64,000 nt of DNA from Trifolium pratense. Taxonomy: Eukaryota; Streptophyta; Magnoliopsida; Fabales; Fabaceae. The notes under the pieces are model-generated. The model did not search any database, was not told the origin of the DNA, and saw only the letters and a list, made by a program, of their open reading frames with translations. Of the stretch, positions 11,201 through 21,052 are shown piece after piece. Every line of letters starts with the position of its first letter. Position 1 is the stretch's first letter. The stretch covers positions 49,464,015 through 49,528,014 of the forward strand of contig NC_060060.1 in assembly GCF_020283565.1 (NCBI RefSeq), in the 5' to 3' direction. Position numbers and translations under genes: made by a program.

Positions 11201-13077
11201 AGAGCATACTTAAAATAAACTAAACTTAAACACACAATACAAAACACATAAAAACAGTACAACACTACAAAAATAAATGACCCACAAACCCATAATCTCA
11301 GACCTTCTGCATCTTCTGGTGGTGGTGGCTCTGGTGGGGGTCTTCTTCCATGGCCATAGAGCTCAAAATGGTTGGTTAGGAAAGTTAGATTCATATTTGA
11401 GAGCACAACAGCGTGCTTGTTGACAGAGAGAAGAGAAACCACGATGGAAATTGGTGGTGGAACATGAAAAGGAAACAATGGAGATGTAGAGTTAACAGGG
11501 ATAAAGAAGAAAGAAGAAAAACCCACATTCATGGGAGAAGAACCTCCACAGGGGAGGGGACAAACTCCATTTCGGAGAGGAGGAGCTCTGATGGCAGAGG
11601 AGAGATCCCTACAAGAGTGGGAGTGGCGGCTCACAACCATTGAGGAAGTGAGAACCAAGAAACCCTAATCACTTGGGGAGAGATCATTAAAACTCAAGTA
11701 AGTGGTTTTTTTGAAGAAAACTCAAGTAAGTGGTTAGTTCTACATTTGCTAAGAAATGATGTATAATAGAGGTGACCCATGTATTTTGTGCCTCAATTTT
11801 TGGGTGGAGATGTGTCTTCGTCTGGTTCTTACCCATTGTTGCTCCCAGTTCTCTTTAGACTCCCCAACAATAGTTTTAGTGGAAAGGTTTATGGCTATAT
11901 TAATATTTTAGAATCCAAATTAACTATCAACTTTTTTTTCTTAAGACTTGGTATCCGGCCCAAGAACCGACTAATGTGAGGGACACCAATCCCACCTTCC
12001 ACTAGCGAGGGGCCGATTTGAAGCTAGAACTTTGCTCTATATGGACTGGCCCAATATAGGAAGTGACACCTAGAGGATTTTAACCTAGGACCTTGAGAGC
12101 ACACTCCAAGGTCCAAAACTTTCACCACCAAGCCAACCCATGTGGGTTAATTAACTATCAACTTACTATAGAATGTAAAGGGTTAGTGGTTATTGGGGAT
12201 AAAAATTTGGCAATGGAAGGTTAAAAGTTTAAAACACCATATAATGATGACCTTTAAAATTTTACACAGTTGAGGAAACATTTAGAAAGATGGAGTTTGG
12301 ATATTTTGGAATGAATCTTGTAACATGAAAAATACAATGTTTATAAAAACTTAGTCACTATGAAAATCATCTAACATCTTGGAATTTGTACTGCACAATC
12401 TGAAGAAGCAAAGTTTCATTCCTTCAAGGACTTAGAACCTTTTACCATAGAGTAAATGTTACAAAAACTGGCGAAAATATTGTCTCTAAGTTTCATCAAA
12501 AAAGTTATGCTTAAATGGAATATATTGCTTGTTGGATGGACACATACATGGACACCAGGGCATGACACTGACACATTGACATTGATAATAATTTGAGAAA
12601 ATGACATCATTTAATGATATCATGTGTCCATGTCGTGATGATGTTGGACAGCGACGCATGTCTGACACCGGGACACGTCCTATCCGAAAGATTACTTGTA
12701 AATACAGAACTCGTAAGACACCCTACGAAGGAAAAGTGTAAAAATATTGTTAATATTTATAACATAATACTAGAAGTTAGAAAGTCAAATTTAAATGCTA
12801 ATGATCTATTTGTTTTGACAGGGTCGTGGAATAGAAACAAATCTCTATGCTCAATTTAAATGTGATTCCCTTAAGATCGGAATGGTAATGCATTTTACCA
12901 TATTATTTTACTTCTTTCTTGTAACAATGAAAACTTGAGCTCGAATGGTCGTAATATTTTTCTTCTCATTTCTTTCTTGGTATTTTTTTTCAGGTCAAAC
13001 ATCCTGAGGTTGCACAGTTTCTCGGGGGGCGTCTATATGATTGCGTATTCAAATACAATGAAGTTTCAAGTTTATAA
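5261..13077 (+). CDS. DUF89 / damage-control phosphatase-like protein (At2g17340 type), 12 exons
   Basis: Predicted 368-residue protein. From memory of the Arabidopsis At2g17340 family, these are metal-dependent phosphatases that hydrolyse damaged or surplus phosphometabolites such as 4'-phosphopantetheine derivatives; the exact substrate here is not known. Exons: 5261-5430, 7456-7521, 7615-7681, 7817-7885, 8406-8546, 8933-9061, 9183-9269, 9776-9850, 9924-10001, 10124-10201, 12822-12884 and 12994-13077 (stop TAA). All phases agree and length matches the family. Motifs: [11 protein letters not shown] (Asp220, Asn221, probable metal site), [13 protein letters not shown] (about 286-298), VLEGMGRGIETN (about 316-327) and KIGMVKHPEV. 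The start ATG at 5261 is the first in frame and gives a family-like N-terminus. The acceptor of exon 4 is the TAG before 7817, not the later CAG, which would give a stop. Intron 6 has a GC donor (9062-9063). Introns 1, 8 and 10 carry transposon remnants. Confidence 0.95.
6310..6352. mobile_element. tail-only micro-insertion (15 bp) with 14-bp direct repeats
   Basis: A 14-bp repeat 'tgttatgataatct' at 6310-6323 recurs at 6339-6352 with one mismatch. Between them are seven T plus 'gacatatt', which reads on the minus strand as 'aatatgtc' followed by A7. It lies in intron 1 of the DUF89 gene. Confidence 0.6.
6591..6779. mobile_element. MITE-like element, about 189 bp, long terminal inverted repeats
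   Basis: The left end begins 'ggaagaagtaact' and contains 'ggatcctctccatttt'. The right end contains 'aaaatggcgaggatcc' and finishes 'cagtaacttcc'. The inverted match extends about 35 bp with a few differences. It sits in intron 1 of the DUF89 gene. No clear target duplication was found. Confidence 0.6.
7960..8320. repeat. intronic repeat remnant in DUF89 intron 4
   Basis: The stretch has words such as 'gatatagcg', 'gatagcgg' and 'gtgatctgcgatcg' that resemble MITE-like sequence, including the stretch near 10459-10650 in intron 10. Boundaries cannot be set. Confidence 0.3.
9062..9182 (+). other. non-canonical GC-AG intron (intron 6 of the DUF89 gene)
   Basis: The exon ends '...tggaagaag' and is followed by 'gcaagt', the consensus of the minor U2-type GC donor. 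The acceptor is the AG at 9181-9182 before 'gttatcata'. No GT donor nearby keeps the frame that joins LWKK to VIIFVDNSG. Confidence 0.85.
10713..11688 (-). mobile_element. retroposed element (938 bp) with A-tail and 19-bp target duplications, in DUF89 intron 10
   Basis: The 19-bp repeat 'cacttggggagagatcatt' is perfect at 10713-10731 and 11670-11688. The insert 10732-11669 starts on the + strand with a T run followed by 'gacaag', so it is a minus-strand retroposition product ending '...cttgtc' plus poly(A). That is the structure of target-primed reverse transcription. One open minus-strand frame covers nearly the whole insert (10762-11640 from the first ATG). Its product has a Pro-rich stretch, a hydrophobic segment and no domain I recognise. 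It could be a LINE segment or a retrocopy of an unknown transcript. Confidence 0.85.
11689..11733. mobile_element. tail-only micro-insertion (11 bp) with perfect 17-bp direct repeats
   Basis: The 17-bp 'aaaactcaagtaagtgg' occurs at 11689-11705 and 11717-11733 without mismatch. The insert is 'tttttttgaag', i.e. 'cttc' plus A7 on the minus strand. It starts immediately after the 938-bp retroposon. Confidence 0.7.
11919..12164 (-). mobile_element. tRNA-derived SINE, about 216 bp, with 15-bp target duplications
   Basis: Perfect 15-bp repeats 'attaactatcaactt' at 11919-11933 and 12150-12164 flank the insert 11934-12149. The insert begins with T6 on the + strand, so it is minus oriented with an A-tail. 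Read on the minus strand it starts 'aacccacatgggttggcttg', has 'ttggagtgtgctctcaagg' and then 'cctaggttaaaatcct' where a B box would be. This layout is shared with the SINE at 17510. It lies in DUF89 intron 10. Confidence 0.75.
12540..12690. repeat. GTGTCCGACAC-type repeat in intron 10
   Basis: Repeated words around 'gtgtcc', 'gacact' and 'tgtctgacaccgggacac' give an imperfect inverted structure. Related words occur at 5785-5840 (intron 1) and 13300-13400 (just downstream of the gene), where 'gacatatttcagtgtcggat' is a 20-bp direct repeat. Confidence 0.4.
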
Positions 13078-14063
13078 GGCTCATTCTTTTATCTACTAAT
13101 ATTCTGCATATAAGGAGTTTTTCAGTGTTAATCTTTCAACTTAATACTCCCAATATATGCCTAAAGCTGATGCTTTCTCGAATGCCTTTTTAGTATTAAA
13201 AAAAGGCAATGAATTTGAGATATTTTACTTGTAACAATATATTTTTTCTACATACGGTTTGTTCTGTGTAGCATTGATACTTTAGATTGAATGAATGTCT
13301 ATTGCCTGACATATTTCAGTGTCGGATGACATATTTCAGTGTCGGATACCGACCTGACATGTGGTTATATTCAATCACTTTTAGTGTCGTGTTTGGTGTT
13401 GTGTGTTTCATATGGTATTACTCATTCCGGTATTCATTGAAAATCTAATGTATTTGGTATATATTATAGGCTAGATACATTAAATTCTCAATGTATCTAA
13501 AAAATAGATTTGATGAGGGTAATTACCCATACCCGTGCCCGTACCCAAAATACGGGCTTTTATCCTACCCGTTGTGGGTAATTTTTGCGGGTACCCTCTG
13601 GGTATGAGTCAAATTGCCATCCCTATTCTAGTGTGGCTATAGCCACAGTAATCCTCTATGCGGATGTATAGGGGATAAAAAAAAATATACATTATATTTA
13701 ATGTAAAGACCGGTGCGGATGCATTTCATGTTATTTTAAAATCTAAATTTGGGTATCTAAGTATCTCTTTCATGCACTTGTTGTTTTTTTTTTTTCTTCT
13801 TCAAGTAGTCTAGTGATTAAAAATTCACTTTTTGAATATTTTATATATTATTTTAAGGAAAATACTTCCTTCGGTCACATATTTAAGCAAAAGTGCATTT
13901 TTTGATTTATTGAATAATAAATGTATTTGATCTGTATTATAATTCAAATACATAAATGAATTGAAAAAAATGTAATTTTGCATAATTATTCAATTAATTG
14001 TTCAAAACAAAAAAAAAAAACTTATATAAGGGCTTGTCCGAATATTGTTGACCACGTGAGTCA
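13078..14063. other. intergenic after the DUF89 gene; 3' UTR and repeat words only
   Basis: 3' UTR followed by AT-rich sequence. It holds the 20-bp direct repeat near 13307-13350 and a stretch of 'acccgtaccc/gggtaccc' words at 13525-13620 (simple inverted words). No gene was recognised. Confidence 0.4.
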
Positions 14064-14111
14064 AACCAATTTGAACTTTTTATTTATTTTTTGAATAAGA
14101 ACCAATTTGAA
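14064..14111. mobile_element. tail-only micro-insertion (24 bp) with 12-bp direct repeats
   Basis: 'aaccaatttgaa' occurs at 14064-14075 and 14100-14111. The insert reads on the minus strand as 'cttattc' followed by an A-rich tail interrupted by T. Confidence 0.5.
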
Positions 14112-14636
14112 TTTGAATTTATTGTCAACATAAAAATGAACAAATTCTCCAATTAATTGAAAGTACCAAGATATGTGCCGGTACCCAACACACGACTCTC
14201 TCCCATGAGGCCAGACAAGTCCTCTTGGGTTTCTACTCATATTTCGACTAAAAACTACCTTCGATTTTGCCAAATGAACTTTTCTTTCCCTACCTCCTCA
14301 TTTCTTTTTCTACTCCCTAAATTTCCGTTTTTGCCCTTGGGGGTACTGCGGTTTATACGAACCGAAGGAATTTGGCTAATTCCAGCGAAACAATGAAATT
14401 TTCGGTATCAACATACCGAAATCTAGGACATTTCGGTTCGCAGATACCGAACAAGCTGACGTTCGGCTTCGGTGAATATAAACCGAAGTTTTTTGGCAAA
14501 ATTTTTTCAAACCACGAGATTTTTAGGGGTATAAAAGAAATGTGGGCAGGGTCGGGAGAGAAAAGTTCTAGCCAAATTAATCTCTTGATCACTTGCAGCC
14601 TCATATGTGTCAAGTAGGGTTGGGAACAGGCCAGGC

Positions 14637-14807
14637 CTTGACAGTAGAGCTGTCAAAACGGGCGGCCCGACCAATTTCGGCCCGGCCCGGTCGGGCTTCG
14701 AGCTTCGTCGGGCCGGGCTAAAAAGCCCGGATAAAAAACGGGCTACCAAAATTAGTGCCCGAGCCCGGCCCGGTACGGGTAGTCGGGCTTTCGGGCGGCC
14801 CGGTTTA

Positions 14808-14843
<36 letters not shown>

Positions 14844-15691
14844 ATATTTTTAGTGCTCAAACTCAACTATATAAATAGCATTAATAATTCTCGCGCGTCC
14901 TATTTTTTACTCATCCGCTATAAATATTATATAATTCGCGCGCCATATTTTTACTCATCCACTACCTACGAGTTTCTCGTGCCCTATTTTTACGCATCAG
15001 CTACTTACGAGTTTCTCCCGCGTCATATTTTTACTCATCCGCTACCTAGGACTTTCTCGCGTGCCCTATTTTTACTCATCCGCTACTACGAGTTTCTCGC
15101 GCGCCCTATTTTTATTCATCCACTATGTACGAGGTTCTCGCGCCATATTTTTACTCATCCACTACCTACGAGTTTCTTGCGCCCTATTTTTACGCATCCG
15201 CTACTTACGAGTTTCTCGCGCGTCATATTTTTACTCATCCGCTACCTACGACTTTCTCGCGCGCCCTATTTTTACTCATCCGCTACGTACGAGTTTCTCG
15301 TGCGCCCTATTTTTATTCATCCCCTACGTACGAGTTTCTCGCGCGTCCTATTTTTACTCATCCGCTACCTACGAGTTTCTTGGGTGCCCTATTTTTACTC
15401 CTGCTACTTAAGTAGCGGACGGTATTTTATAATTTATATTACAAACTAATTTCAAATCATCCGAAACAAATTATTTATATTTTATTTTATTTTTAATTTT
15501 AATTTTTTCGGGCTTGCAGGCCGCCCGCGGCCCATTCGGGCTAGCCCATATTTTAATCGGGCTTTGTCGGGCCGGGCTAAAAAGCCCGGAAATAATTCGG
15601 GCTAGGATTTTCAAGGCCCGAGCCCGGGAAAAATCGGGCTTGACGGGCCGGCCCATTCGGGCTAGCCCATTTTGACAGCTCTACTTGACAG
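14637..15691. mobile_element. inner non-autonomous hAT element (1039 bp) nested in the outer one
   Basis: The terminal inverted repeats 'tagagctgtcaaaacgggc' (14645) and its complement at 15665-15683 match at 18 of 19 bases. The 8-bp target duplication 'cttgacag' is perfect (14637-14644 and 15684-15691). The subterminal regions are full of 'gggccggg/cccgg' words, and the centre is a T run plus a 41-bp minisatellite. No transposase is present. The perfect duplication suggests it is younger than its host element, whose duplication has one mismatch. Confidence 0.9.
14885..15415. repeat. minisatellite of about 41-bp units inside the inner hAT element
   Basis: About 13 imperfect copies of a unit with the core 'ctatttttactcatccgcta' followed by 'acgagtttctcgcgcg'-type sequence. 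Because 41 is not divisible by three, each copy shifts the frame, yet all three plus-strand frames stay largely open (14607-15449, 15061-15411, 15125-15415). The predicted Phe/Tyr/His-rich repeats are a by-product, not evidence of a gene. Confidence 0.9.
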
Positions 15692-16324
15692 GCCTGAGCC
15701 TGGCCTACGATTTTTTTCCAGGCCTGAGCCTGGCCTGTGGCCTATCAAATGTTATTTTTTTTTGCCTGGCCTGAGCCTTTTAAAAGCCTGGCCTGGTCTT
15801 GTAGCCTGTTTAAAAGCCTGTGTTACATTAAAGCTACTCTATTTCGAGACAAAATTTCTATTTTAACATGCTTAACTAGTGCCCTGGGGGCACTGTTTAG
15901 CATTTTCCTATAGTTTTTTTAAATAGGCTAAACAGACCTTAAAAAGTTCACATTTAAATTTTTATAATTTCTACAACACTAAGAAAAAGCTAATAATATG
16001 ATTAACACAATAATTAAAAACTAATAAAATAACAAATACGATTACGAAAAGTCGCAACAATTAAAAGCTAATAATGTTTATATAAATAATATTTTTTTAT
16101 AAGATATAAATAATAATATTATATAAATAATAATTATTATAAACAGGCCGGCCTATCAGGCTTCGTAGGCCTTTTTAGAAGCCTAAGCCTGACCTATTTA
16201 TGTAAACAAGCCGTTTTCAAAGCCTAAGCCTGACATTTTTAATAACCAGGCCAGGCCAGACTTTTACAGGCCTGGCCGAAGGCTCCTGTAGGCCGTCTGA
16301 CCTATTCCCAACCTTAATGTCAAG

Positions 16325-17509
16325 TAACGACATCAAATGATTATCCTCCAAAATATTAAGCATACAAAAAAGAAAATAATCGTTGACAAAAAATAGATGG
16401 CACACCGAATGTGTCCCTCTACGGATTTTCACTCTGGATATTTTCACAAATTTTAAAAAATTAATAGAAATATTTTCACAAAGTAATTAAAGATGATTTA
16501 TTCATATTTAAATTATGCATGAGCAAAAAATATAGACATAGTCTTGACATATAATAGGCACACATAAGATAGCTATTCTTTCATGACATGCAAGTAGCAT
16601 TTTTTAAGAAAGAAAACATATAGAACAAAAACCTTTTGGAACAAACTATTAAGACCTCTCATTTCTGCCTACACACTCACCTCTCTAAATGATAATTTTA
16701 GAGATAAATTTTTGTCTTCTTGAAGTTCAGTTCAAACAATTTTTACTGACACAAATAAACTTTTTAGAAATCTGAGATTTGTTAGAATAATAGGATTTTA
16801 ATAGTTGTCCCCTAATATATAGTATACAAAAATTAAACGTGTAATTGATATATAATATATAGTTTTATTATGCATATGCCAGTTTCATAAAATTTGTGGT
16901 TAAATGTTACTCTATTATTTTTCTTATATATGGGATTAGAACTAAGTCATTCGTTATTGACTTAAAGAGTGAAGGAACGATTGAGATTCATTGATATGAA
17001 CATGTGACTAAAACCATGTGTATTTAAAATAGAAGGAGTTGTTTCCATTGACACCATAAGTTAGTGCTGCATATATAATATATTATGTATTCAATAAATT
17101 ATAATAGAAGGAGACGTATTATACAAGGGACGGATTTCGTATAAATGAATATATATGATTAGTAGAATATTAAATGAATCTTTTAACGTGCTAATTTTCT
17201 TTTTATAAAGTGTTGCATATATAATGGAAGTAAGATTTGAGGCCCAATTGTTTAATTTGATCGCCAACAACATATTAAAACAAATTAACAACAACTTTTT
17301 AATTAATTACCAAATTCAAAAGTGTAGTCACACTTATGGAAAGCTAAAACTAAAATCTAATTCATTCTCACATATAGAATGCACATAAACAACATTATAT
17401 TGGAAGAAATCACTTAACATTTCATTCAAGTGCTATGAATAAGTAAACTAATGTATGTGTATCAACTACTTAATTGAGAGATATGGGTAACTAAACTAAT
17501 GTTAATTTT
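16325..17509. other. intergenic, no gene seen
   Basis: AT-rich sequence with short random frames only. Nothing recognisable on either strand. Confidence 0.5.
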
Positions 17510-17633
17510 AAACCCACTTGGGGTTGGTCGAGTGGTGTTGGCTTGGGCCATTGGAGTATGCTCCTCTCAAGGTCTCAGGTTCGATTCTCACTGGTGCCAA
17601 TTTCGATGGGCTACCATACAAAAAAAAAAAAAA
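17510..17633 (+). mobile_element. tRNA-derived SINE with A-tail
   Basis: It starts 'aacccacttggggttggtcg'. An A-box-like 'ggtcgagtgg' lies near 17526 and a B box 'ggttcgattctc' near 17579. The sequence continues 'ctggtgccaatttcg' and ends 'gggctaccatac' plus a run of A. The same architecture is seen in the minus-strand copy at 11934-12149. No clear target duplication was found. Confidence 0.75.
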
Positions 17634-18084
17634 CTTTGGCTTTAAAAAGAGAGTCGAACCTAACCCTAACAAAAAAACCAAATATAAAAAATAACCTAAA
17701 AGAATCTTAAATTAAGTAATCTAAAATGATTCGTAAAATTAAATCGAAATTTACGCTATATATACATCACATTCATATTTAAATCAAAATTTAACATGAT
17801 TGGTATATCTTGATTTAAGAAAAAGGAGTATCACTAAAAACATTATGGGGTCAGATATTTTATAAAATTAATTATGACAAATATGATGATAGCCACAATG
17901 CATATGGAGATATGAAATGATATTAATTATCTGACATTTTTTATTTTTAATCTATACATTACAAATTAAACTTTAAATTCATTATTGGTATATATGCAAA
18001 GTTTATTTTTTCATCATCCGTATCCGGTCCAATAGATCACTTATTCTGATTTAAAGGATCAATTATAAGTTTATAACATCAAGT

Positions 18085-18180
18085 GATTTCAGCCTTCTTC
18101 CAATCATAGTTGTGGGTGATCACACCGTGATCCTTCCTATCAGGTCAAGTACCAATCACCACTGGACCAATTAAGAATTG
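18085..18180 (-). repeat. SINE-like fragment with B-box-like word
   Basis: It shares 'cagccttcttccaatcatag...gtaccaatcaccactggacc' in pieces with 46235-46325. Read on the minus strand the copy at 46220 has a 'ggttcgatcc'-type word. The two copies are diverged and ends are not defined. Confidence 0.4.
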
Positions 18181-20276
18181 GTTGCAAAGGTATAGTTTTG
18201 TCCGTTGATAAAGCTATCTTAGAATTAAAGACACTTATTATTACATTGCAAAGACGAATATATTGACAAGAAAGAAAACGAAGATTGTGTTTGAACTTTT
18301 TCAGTACCTTACTTGTTGATAACAAATATAAGGCCAATATTTAAATGACACATGTGGTAATATGTATTATGCAATGATTAATCATCATGATAATTAATGA
18401 TAACATTAGCTCCATATAGTTATATCTTTGTGGTCACATGGATGAATAATGAATTTGTGTTAATATGTTAATTAATCTGTTTCGGTAAGTAGACAAAAAG
18501 TTGAAATATGATAGTTTCAAACCTTGGTTTACATTTGGTAGTAATTTTTACACATATATATATATATATATTTGGTAAACTTTTTTATTTAACTCTAAAC
18601 CTAGCACAAAATTCGCAAAAGACAAAAAAATTTCCTATCATGTAATGATGAATATGAAAAAATGTTTGCACTTTTAAGCTGCTTTATTCATTTTCAGATT
18701 TTCGAGTTTTAGCCATATGATTCTTAAAACAAAATGCTATTGTTAGGATAAACTAATTAGTTAACTAGATTAGGAAGTTAAGAAGTTATTGAGCACAATT
18801 AACTTCGTAAATCAGACTATTTATTACGTATATAATTCTATAAATTATTAATTACGATGAATTTTATAGTCTTATGTGCTCTATCTTTAGGGGTGTATTG
18901 AATTGAGATTTAAGAAGACAATTTTTGCAAAAAAAAAATCTTGGTGATTTTATGAGATTTTGTTGGACTATATTGATTTTGTGAAATTTTAAAGACTTTT
19001 CAAATCATGTGTTAAAAATCTTAATTGTAAAAAAGTCTTGTAAAATCTCATAAGCTATAAGCTACTTGAAATAAAATTTGAAAAATAAGGCCTATATAAG
19101 CTAGTAAAATAAGCTATAAACTCTGTAATTAAAAAACGGTTACTAAACAGAACTTTTAACTTATAAGCTATAAGCTAGCTTATTGTGATTCCCAAACAAA
19201 GCCTTAATTTAAAATAACTCAAGAGATATAATTTGGTGATATTTGGCATGAAAAAACTGAAATAATTTCAGCAGTTATATATAATTTTTTTCCTTCTTTT
19301 GAAATCACACCCAACTTATAATAAAGAATTTAAAAGTTAAAATTTATTTATACATCATAAAGAAAGCAGAATAAAAGTAAAACTATAATAAATCAATGTG
19401 AAATTGAAATAGTAAATGTAAACATGTTATAAAATGTTTTTTTTTTTTTTAACAAATCATAAAATTTACCATTCATTTAAAGAGCATCTAATATAGGGAA
19501 AAGGATTTTACGCAGTAAAAGTAGGATGTCATTTTTAATTTCAGTTGTCTAATTTTAAATTAATGGTTGACATCGTTTTATGTTGATTTTATGTTGTGTA
19601 GTTTGAACCGCCTGATATTAATTTAACGGCCGATATCTATTATTGCATGTAAATGCATGATTTTTTTACTTCAGAAAATCTGATTCCTCTAATATAGATA
19701 TGTTCTGAACTGAGGCACAAGCTCATTCACAAACTAGACCAAGTCACCCAGACTATGCAAAGTTATGTGACCCATATCATGAACACGCACAAGAAGCGCA
19801 CCAAATTATATCCATTTGGGATACGCAAACCACCAGAAGGTTGTAGGTCCTTGAAACCCTAATTTTTTGTTAATAAAAACCTAACCAATGGGCTAGGCTA
19901 GGTATGCAACATTTAAATTCCAATACTTCTCAAAATCGGTGCTTAGTGACTTAATCCTAAGAGTGTGTGTAAATATCACCCCCTCCTAAACGGAGTTCAC
20001 TATACAATGATTCGGAATCAATGACCTAATAAAGTCTTATCATCCAAATCTTAGGTCCAAAAAGGATCAGATGCCAAACTTTTTTTGGTGAATATAGACC
20101 AAACTTATTTTTACCGAGAATATTATTTTACTTATACATTAGATTTTTAAAATATTAATTGACTCTCTTTTACCGAGAATATTAGTTTATTATTTGATCT
20201 GTTAAAAAATAATGGATTGGACAGGACATTTGCAACTATATTATGTTTGATTTTAAAACTGTTTCTGAGACTAAAC
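18181..20276. other. intergenic, no gene; repeat remnants
   Basis: AT-rich. At 19040-19205 there are the 'ataagct' words of the CTGTTTGGTAA repeat family. A direct repeat with the core 'ttttaccgagaatatta' occurs near 20110 and 20169. No coding sequence was recognised. Confidence 0.45.
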
Positions 20277-21052
20277 AAACTGGAGGCCTGATAGGGAGAG
20301 AAGACAATGGAGACTGGTTCCGATCAAATATAAGTAACGTGCTGGGACAAGGGAATGCAATTCATTTTTGGAAAGACAAGTGGTATGGACCTGACTGTTT
20401 GAGGGATTTCGGATCATAGCGGTAATTTTTCTGTGAATTCGACATATCAATTCCTACTAAATAGTGTCGAATCAACTATAGTAGATAGAAATGTTGTTCA
20501 TGCTTTGAATCAGTTATGGGTGAACGATGTTCCATCAAAAGTAAATGTTTTTGGATGGAGGTTATTATTAGAAAGATTACCGACCTGTATGGCTTTGGCA
20601 AAGAAAGGGATTATTGTTAATCATCGTGAATGGTGTTGCGCATTTTGTTATAGAGAAGAGAAAGACATTAATCAATTGTTTTTTAATTGCTCTTTCTCAC
20701 TACGAGTGTGAAAGAATATTTTTAAGTGGATGAAAGTGGCTTGTATTCATTTTGAGGAGGTTTGGAGCCACTTCAACACTTTAAGTGGATGAAAGTGGCT
20801 TGTATTCATTTTTAATTGCTCTTTCTCACTACGATGTGTCTGTCATAGTGGATTAGATAACTTTTATTTTGTGGTTTTGGTTTGTAGGTCGTATAGGGAA
20901 CAATTCTTCTTATGTGTTCTTTGATTGGTGTAATGATCCATTAGCTTGTCTCCATAGTATATAATGGAGGTACATCGAATTGTAAGGGTTGAGTACATCT
21001 TATACTCCTTATAATTCAATTTTTGCTTATAAAAAAAAAAAAACTGGAGGCC
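20277..21052 (+). mobile_element. 5'-truncated LINE (zf-RVT end) with 12-bp target duplications
   Basis: 'aaactggaggcc' flanks the insert at 20277-20288 and 21041-21052; the insert 20289-21040 ends '...ttgcttat' plus poly(A). The frame at 20433-20711 encodes the zinc-binding region found at the C-terminus of plant LINE reverse transcriptases (LWVNDVPSKVNVFGWRLLLE, then CAFC and a later Cys). Just before it the words GNAIHFWKDKWYG are typical of the same protein. It is 5' truncated, has a stop after FGS, and contains an internal duplication (20680-20834). Confidence 0.85.
20433..20711 (+). pseudogene. LINE reverse transcriptase C-terminal zf-RVT fragment
   Basis: About 92 codons of a LINE-encoded polyprotein tail with the zf-RVT pattern (WRLLLERLP, then CAFC, and the FFNC half of the site). 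There is no reverse transcriptase core, so it cannot be autonomous. It is part of the truncated insertion at 20289-21040. Confidence 0.8.

Larger units (their letters stand above)
14607..16324. mobile_element. outer non-autonomous hAT element (about 655 bp before the inner insertion)
   Basis: The element 14615-16316 begins 'tagggttgggaacagg' and ends with the near-complement 'cctattcccaacctta'. It is flanked by 8-bp repeats 'gtgtcaag' (14607-14614) and 'atgtcaag' (16317-16324), 7 of 8 identical. Eight-base duplications and short inverted ends are hAT hallmarks. The body is rich in 'ggcctggcc/aggcctgag' words and has no transposase. A younger hAT element sits inside it at 14645-15683. Confidence 0.8.

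Noticed and set aside
14885..15415. Possible CRISPR array
   Set aside because: The units are adjacent with no unique spacers, and the host is a plant genome; it is a minisatellite.
14607..15449. 280-codon frame (and two overlapping ones) with Phe/Tyr/His/Arg repeats
   Set aside because: It runs through hAT terminal sequence, a poly-T tract and a 41-bp minisatellite that is open in all frames; no start context or domain supports a gene.
17510..17633. tRNA gene because of A- and B-box words
   Set aside because: The cloverleaf cannot be completed and the segment ends in poly(A); it is a SINE.
20067..20106. Another tail-only insertion ('ccaaactt' repeats)
   Set aside because: Only an 8-bp repeat in AT-rich sequence; chance is too likely.
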